DNA of 64,000 nucleotides from G051903925 sp051903925 (GTDB taxonomy: Bacteria > Pseudomonadota > Alphaproteobacteria > Zavarziniales > Zavarziniaceae): positions 1,240,001-1,304,000 of the forward strand of contig NZ_CP173678.1 of NCBI RefSeq assembly GCF_051903925.1, in the 5' to 3' direction. Position numbers and translations under genes: made by a program. Positions 60,036-64,000 of the stretch are shown here, piece after piece (the first letter of the stretch is position 1; each line of letters begins with the position of its first letter). A model generated the notes under the pieces. That model searched no databases and was not told where the DNA came from. It saw only the letters and a program-made list of their open reading frames with translations.

Positions 60036-61286
60036 ATGACCGTGATCACGCCCGATGCCGGGGCCCGTACCGCCGACCAGGCCCTGCGCGCCCGGGCGCG
60101 CAGGGTGGTGCCCGGCGGCATGTGGGGCCACATGAGCGCTGCACGCCTGCCCGCCAACTATCCCCAGTTCTTCGCGAAGGGCCAGGGCTGCCGGCTGTGG
60201 GACGTCGACGGGCGGGAGTTCATCGACTTCATGTGCGCCTATGGCCCGATGATCACCGGCTATGGCGACCCGGTGGTCGATGCTGCGGCCCAGGCCCAGG
60301 GCGCGCAGGGCGACCTGATGAACGGGCCCGGGGCGGTCATGGTCGACCTGGCGGAGGCGCTGGTCGACCTGATCCCGCACGCCGACTGGGCGCTGTTCGC
60401 CAAGAACGGGGCGGACGCGACGACGACCTGCGTCACCCTTGCCCGGGCCGCCACGCAGCGGCGCAAGGTGCTGGTGGCGCGCGGCTCGTACCACGGCGCG
60501 CTACCCTGGTGTTCGCCCTCGCTGGCCGGCGTCACGGCGGAGGATCGCGCCCACCTGGTGCATTTCGACTACAACGACCCGGCCAGCGTCGCCGCCGCGG
60601 CGGCGGAGGCCGGTCCCGACCTGGCGGCGATCCTGGTCACCGCCTACCAGCACAACAACCGCACGGACCAGGCGCTGCCGACGCCCGAATTCGCGCAAGC
60701 CGTGCGCGCGGCCTGCGACGCGGCCGGCGCCGCGCTGATCCTGGACGACGTGCGCGCCGGCTTCCGCCTGCACCTGGCCGGCTCGTGGGAGCCGCTGGGC
60801 GTGCGGCCGGACCTGTCGGCCTTCAGCAAGGCGATCGCCAACGGCTATCCGCTGGCCGCAGTGGTCGGCAATGACCGGTATCGCGATGCGGCGCAGGCCA
60901 TCTTCGTCACCGGCTCGTTCTGGTGCGGGGCGGCAGCCATGGCCGCTGGCCTGGCCACGCTGCAGCAGCTTAAGGCGCAGGACGCCCCGGCGCGCCTGAC
61001 CGCGCTGGGCACGCGCCTGCGCAATGGCATCGACGCCCAGGCCCGGTCGCTGGGCGTGGCCTTGCGCCAGAGCGGGCCGCCGCAGATGCCGCTGATCCTG
61101 TTCGACGGCGACGATGGCCGTTTCGAGCGTGGCAACCTGTTCGTGGCCGAGGCGCTGGCCCACGGCGTGTACCTGCATCCCTGGCACAACATGTTCCTGT
61201 CGACCGCGCACACCGACGCGGACATCGATCAGGCCCTGGCCGGCATCGAACCCGCTTTGGCCGCGGTGAAACGACAGTTCGGTTGA
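60036..61286 (+). CDS. Class III aminotransferase/aminomutase-like PLP enzyme
   Basis: 416 residues. PLP Lys265 is in LSAFSKAIANGYPLAA; the Asp of the pyridine pocket is in ALILDDVRAGFR. The opening LRARARRVVPGGMWGHMSAARLPANYPQFFAKGQGCRLWDVDGREFIDFM resembles glutamate-1-semialdehyde aminomutase and beta-amino-acid aminotransferases. The standard DE(V/F) is DDV here. It could be a transaminase acting on unusual amines or beta-amino acids. AGGGGG precedes the ATG. It stands alone. Confidence 0.88.
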   Translation: MTVITPDAGARTADQALRARARRVVPGGMWGHMSAARLPANYPQFFAKGQGCRLWDVDGREFIDFMCAYGPMITGYGDPVVDAAAQAQGAQGDLMNGPGAVMVDLAEALVDLIPHADWALFAKNGADATTTCVTLARAATQRRKVLVARGSYHGALPWCSPSLAGVTAEDRAHLVHFDYNDPASVAAAAAEAGPDLAAILVTAYQHNNRTDQALPTPEFAQAVRAACDAAGAALILDDVRAGFRLHLAGSWEPLGVRPDLSAFSKAIANGYPLAAVVGNDRYRDAAQAIFVTGSFWCGAAAMAAGLATLQQLKAQDAPARLTALGTRLRNGIDAQARSLGVALRQSGPPQMPLILFDGDDGRFERGNLFVAEALAHGVYLHPWHNMFLSTAHTDADIDQALAGIEPALAAVKRQFG

Positions 61287-61359
61287 ATTTCCCCGGTGCA
61301 GATGGGGCATGACATTATCGCGGTGCGCGCCGTCGCGCCGCGGCCCCTAGACTGCGGCC

Positions 61360-62379
61360 ATGGACGGACGAGATGCCAATGCAACCCGTGGCAACGGGCT
61401 GGATAGCGAAGGGCTGGCGCTTGCCTTGGCCGGACTGAGAGCCGAGCAGCGGGCCTTGGCGGGTACTGAAAGCGGGCCGGTCGCGGCGCCGGGGGTCGGC
61501 CCAGCCGCACCGCTGGCTGCCAAGCCCCTGTGGCTGAAGGCGGCGCCCTTCCTGTTCCTGCTGATGTGGTCGTCGGGGTTTCCGTTCCTGGCCATCGCGC
61601 AGCAGTACACGACGCCACTGACCTTCCTCAGCCTGCGCTATGCCCTGGTGTTCCTGGTCCTGGTGCCGCTGACGGCGATCCTGCGCCCGGCCTGGCCGCG
61701 AAGGCTGGCCGATTTCGGCCACCTGGCGGTGGTCGGGGTGCTGATCCAGGTGATCTATTTCGCCTTCAGCTACATGGCCTTCCAGTATGGCGCGTCGGTC
61801 GGCGCGATCGCACTGATCTGTTCGCTGCAGCCGATCCTGGTCGCCGCCCTGGCGCCCATGCTGGCGCGCGAGCGGGTGCCGGTCACGCGCTGGGCCGGCC
61901 TATGCCTGGGCCTGGCGGGGGCGGTTGCCGTGATCCTGGCGCGCTCCACGGTCGAGGCGACAAGCCTGGTCGGCCTGGCCTGCGCCGGCATCGCGGTGTC
62001 CGGCATCACGCTGGGCACGCTGTACGAGAAGCGCTTCGGCGGGACCCAGCACCCGGTGATGGCCAACCTGATCCAGTATGCCGTGGGCTTTGTCGTGACC
62101 CTGCCGCTGGCGCTGCTGCTGGAGCCGTTCCAGGTGCAGTGGACCTGGGCGCTGATCGGCGTGCTGGTCTACCTGTCGATCGGCAATTCGCTGATCTCGA
62201 TCAGCCTGCTGCTGGCGATGGTCAAGGCGGGGGAGGCGTCCCGCGTCTCGGCCCTGTTCTTCCTGATCCCGCCCGTGGTCGCGGTCATGGCCTGGGGCCT
62301 GCTGGGCGAGACGATGCCCCTGCTGGCCTGGCCCGGGATCCTGCTGGCTGCCTTGGGCGTCTACCTGGCGACGCGCTGA
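61360..62379 (+). CDS. EamA-family (DMT) permease
   Basis: 339 residues with ten transmembrane helices in two EamA repeats (about 60-190 and 200-335). MWSSGFPFLAIAQQYTTPLTFLSLRYALV is the conserved first repeat start, and GTLYEKRFGG the second. These permeases export small metabolites or amino acids. The N-terminal 55 residues are soluble and Ala/Gly-rich, longer than usual; a start inside the frame cannot be excluded. Substrate unknown. Confidence 0.87.
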   Translation: MDGRDANATRGNGLDSEGLALALAGLRAEQRALAGTESGPVAAPGVGPAAPLAAKPLWLKAAPFLFLLMWSSGFPFLAIAQQYTTPLTFLSLRYALVFLVLVPLTAILRPAWPRRLADFGHLAVVGVLIQVIYFAFSYMAFQYGASVGAIALICSLQPILVAALAPMLARERVPVTRWAGLCLGLAGAVAVILARSTVEATSLVGLACAGIAVSGITLGTLYEKRFGGTQHPVMANLIQYAVGFVVTLPLALLLEPFQVQWTWALIGVLVYLSIGNSLISISLLLAMVKAGEASRVSALFFLIPPVVAVMAWGLLGETMPLLAWPGILLAALGVYLATR

Positions 62380-62490
62380 CGTCGCGCGACCGTGCATCGG
62401 CGTGATGGCGGTCGTCTTTTGCTGGTCACGGCGCTGGTCTAGGCTTGGTCAAGCCCCGAAGTGGGCACCGAGGACCAGGAAGGATGCGTC

Positions 62491-64000
62491 ATGACCCAGG
62501 GCGTCAAGGCAGCCGAGGCCGCGCGCGTGCACCTCGAACAGGCGCGGGAGATCGCGACCGGTCGGCTGGCTGAGGTTGGGGCGAACGGCTTCGCCGCCTT
62601 CCTGGAGGAGTACTACCGCAACGCCCTGCCGGACGACGTCCTGGCCCGCACGCCAGAGGCGCTGGTCGCGGCGGCACTCGGTCATTGGCGCTTCATTCAG
62701 GTGCGCGAGGCGGGGCATCCACGCATCCGCGTGTTCAACCCGCGGCTGGAGACAGACGGCTGGCATTCCTCCCACACCGTGATCGAGACGGTGTGCGACG
62801 ACATGCCGTTTCTCCTCGACTCGATCCTGGCGGAGATGAGCCGGGCAGGACGCGCAGTGCACCTTGTCCTGCACCCGATCATCGCCATCCGCCGCGATGG
62901 CGCGGGCGCCTGTACCGGCCTGGGCGGCGAGGGCGCGCGACCGGAATCGCTGGTCCATGTCGAGGTCGACGAGGAAAGCTCGGCCGAGGGACGCGCCGCG
63001 CTGGAGACGGCCCTGCGCCGCATCCTGGCCGATGTCCAGGTGGCGGTCGCCGATTGGCGCGCCATGCTGGACAAGGTCCACGCGATCTGTGGCGAGTTGG
63101 ACGCGACGACGGCCGGCGATCCGGCAGAGCGGGCGGAGGCGCGGGCCTTCCTGGAATGGCTGGCGGACGACCACTTCACCCTGCTGGGCTATCGCTACTA
63201 CGCGCGCCGGGCCGACGGCACGATGGGCGCGGTCGAGGGGCTGGGCCTGATGCGCGATCCCGATCGCCACGTCCTGGCCCTGGGCCTGGCGGGGGAAGGG
63301 GCGCAGTCGGGCGACGCGGTGCACCACTTCCACAACCTACCTGGCCTGGTCCTGGCGACCAAGGGCAATGTCCGCTCGACCGTGCATCGCCGGGTTCACC
63401 TGGACTTCATCGGGATCAAGCAGCTGGACGCCGGCGGTGCCGTGGTCGGTGAGCACCGCCTGGTGGGCCTGTTCACCTCCACCGCCTATGCGACGCCTGT
63501 GCGCAAGGTGCCGCTGCTGCGGGCCAAGGCCAATGCCGTGCTGGCCCGCGCCGGCTTCCGCCCGCAGAGCCATGACGGCAAGGCGCTGGCCGCGGCGCTG
63601 GAGGCCTATCCCCGCGACGAGCTGTTCCAGATCGAGGAGGAGCAGCTTTTCGCCTTCGCCACCGAGATGGTGCGCCTGGGCGAGCGGCCGCGTACCCGCC
63701 TGCTGCTGCGCCGCGATCCGTTCGGACGCTTCGTCTCGGCCTTGGTCTTCGTGCCACGCGACCGCTTCGACACCAGCCTGCGCATCAGGATCGAGGCGAT
63801 CCTGGTGCGGGCCTATGGCGTGCATGTCAGCGCCCGCACGACCGAGATCGGGGCCGGCGACCTGGCCCGCCTGCACCTGATCATCAAGGCGACGCCGGGC
63901 GAGAAGACCGATGTCGACGACGACGCGGTCGAGGCGGAGATCAAGGCCGCGACCCGCAACTGGTCGGACGAACTGGCCCAGCTGCTGGTCGACCGCTTCG
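62491..64000 (+). CDS. NAD-specific glutamate dehydrogenase, large type (5' part, runs off the window)
   Basis: 503 codons are open to the last base of the window. The N-terminal half of the giant (about 1,600 aa) bacterial NAD-GDH is recognisable by VREAGHPRIRVFNPRLETDGWHSSHTVIETVCDDMPFLLDSIL, RRVHLDFIGIKQ, and FGRFVSALVFVPRDRFDTSLRIRIEAIL. This region has ACT-like regulatory domains; the catalytic Rossmann part is beyond the end. It deaminates glutamate with NAD+ for amino-acid catabolism. ATG 62491 has GGAAGGATGC upstream. Confidence 0.9.
   Translation, partial: MTQGVKAAEAARVHLEQAREIATGRLAEVGANGFAAFLEEYYRNALPDDVLARTPEALVAAALGHWRFIQVREAGHPRIRVFNPRLETDGWHSSHTVIETVCDDMPFLLDSILAEMSRAGRAVHLVLHPIIAIRRDGAGACTGLGGEGARPESLVHVEVDEESSAEGRAALETALRRILADVQVAVADWRAMLDKVHAICGELDATTAGDPAERAEARAFLEWLADDHFTLLGYRYYARRADGTMGAVEGLGLMRDPDRHVLALGLAGEGAQSGDAVHHFHNLPGLVLATKGNVRSTVHRRVHLDFIGIKQLDAGGAVVGEHRLVGLFTSTAYATPVRKVPLLRAKANAVLARAGFRPQSHDGKALAAALEAYPRDELFQIEEEQLFAFATEMVRLGERPRTRLLLRRDPFGRFVSALVFVPRDRFDTSLRIRIEAILVRAYGVHVSARTTEIGAGDLARLHLIIKATPGEKTDVDDDAVEAEIKAATRNWSDELAQLLVDRF

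Overview
The window is about 64 kb of very GC-rich DNA with strong third-position GC bias and dense, often overlapping genes. Gene content points to a free-living, motile, aerobic alphaproteobacterium, probably Rhodospirillales-like. The evidence is a FlbT homologue, a CckA-type hybrid kinase fused by overlap to flhB, the hrcA-grpE block divergent from rph-rdgB-hemW, a COX15-type heme A synthase and the giant NAD-dependent glutamate dehydrogenase. No prophage, plasmid replication gene, CRISPR array or rRNA operon is visible. One tRNA, Arg(CCT), is present and carries a scar of a past integration.

Left part (1-10.9 kb): the end of a TetR regulator, two Baeyer-Villiger-type flavin monooxygenases and two alpha/beta hydrolases. 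This looks like a ketone-to-ester-to-acid catabolic locus. A membrane PAS-GGDEF-EAL protein with a degenerate GGDEF site, a glutathione transferase and a FAD amine oxidase follow. From 11.1 to 13.9 kb lies a tightly overlapping ftsE-ftsX-HAD phosphatase-YdcF operon. It is followed by a nitronate monooxygenase, a small K+ channel and a Tat-exported beta-helix protein. From 17.8 to 21.6 kb is an ssuADCB alkanesulfonate operon without ssuE.

Middle (21.6-34.3 kb): two accessory catabolic blocks. The first has a UxaA-type hydro-lyase, a Crp/Fnr regulator, an epoxide hydrolase, a SnoaL-like protein, an amidase and a FAH-family hydrolase. Both divergent gaps in this block carry the same 18-bp CRP-like operator (TGTCA-N6-TTACA), so the local regulator probably controls both. 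The second is a LysR regulator divergent from a compact operon of an isochorismatase-like hydrolase, an MFS exporter fused to a monooxygenase-like domain, a Tat-exported YtcJ-type amidohydrolase with a Cys/His-rich tail, and a DoxX protein. The LysR gap holds palindromes that look like its operator. These two blocks are the best candidates for undescribed pathways.

Right part (34.5-64 kb): tRNA-Arg with a serine-recombinase remnant; a histidine kinase, a thiamine-diphosphate enzyme and a PagL lipid A deacylase; PAP2, a LapG-like protease and heme A synthase; then a flagellar stretch (flbT, secreted unknown, class IV aminotransferase, a hicAB insertion, fliQ-fliR-flhB-cckA). Next come hemW-rdgB-rph and hrcA-grpE, a long palindromic repeat, an acyl-CoA ligase, a KefB/YbaL-type antiporter, a class III aminotransferase, an EamA exporter and the 5' third of the glutamate dehydrogenase gene, which runs off the window.
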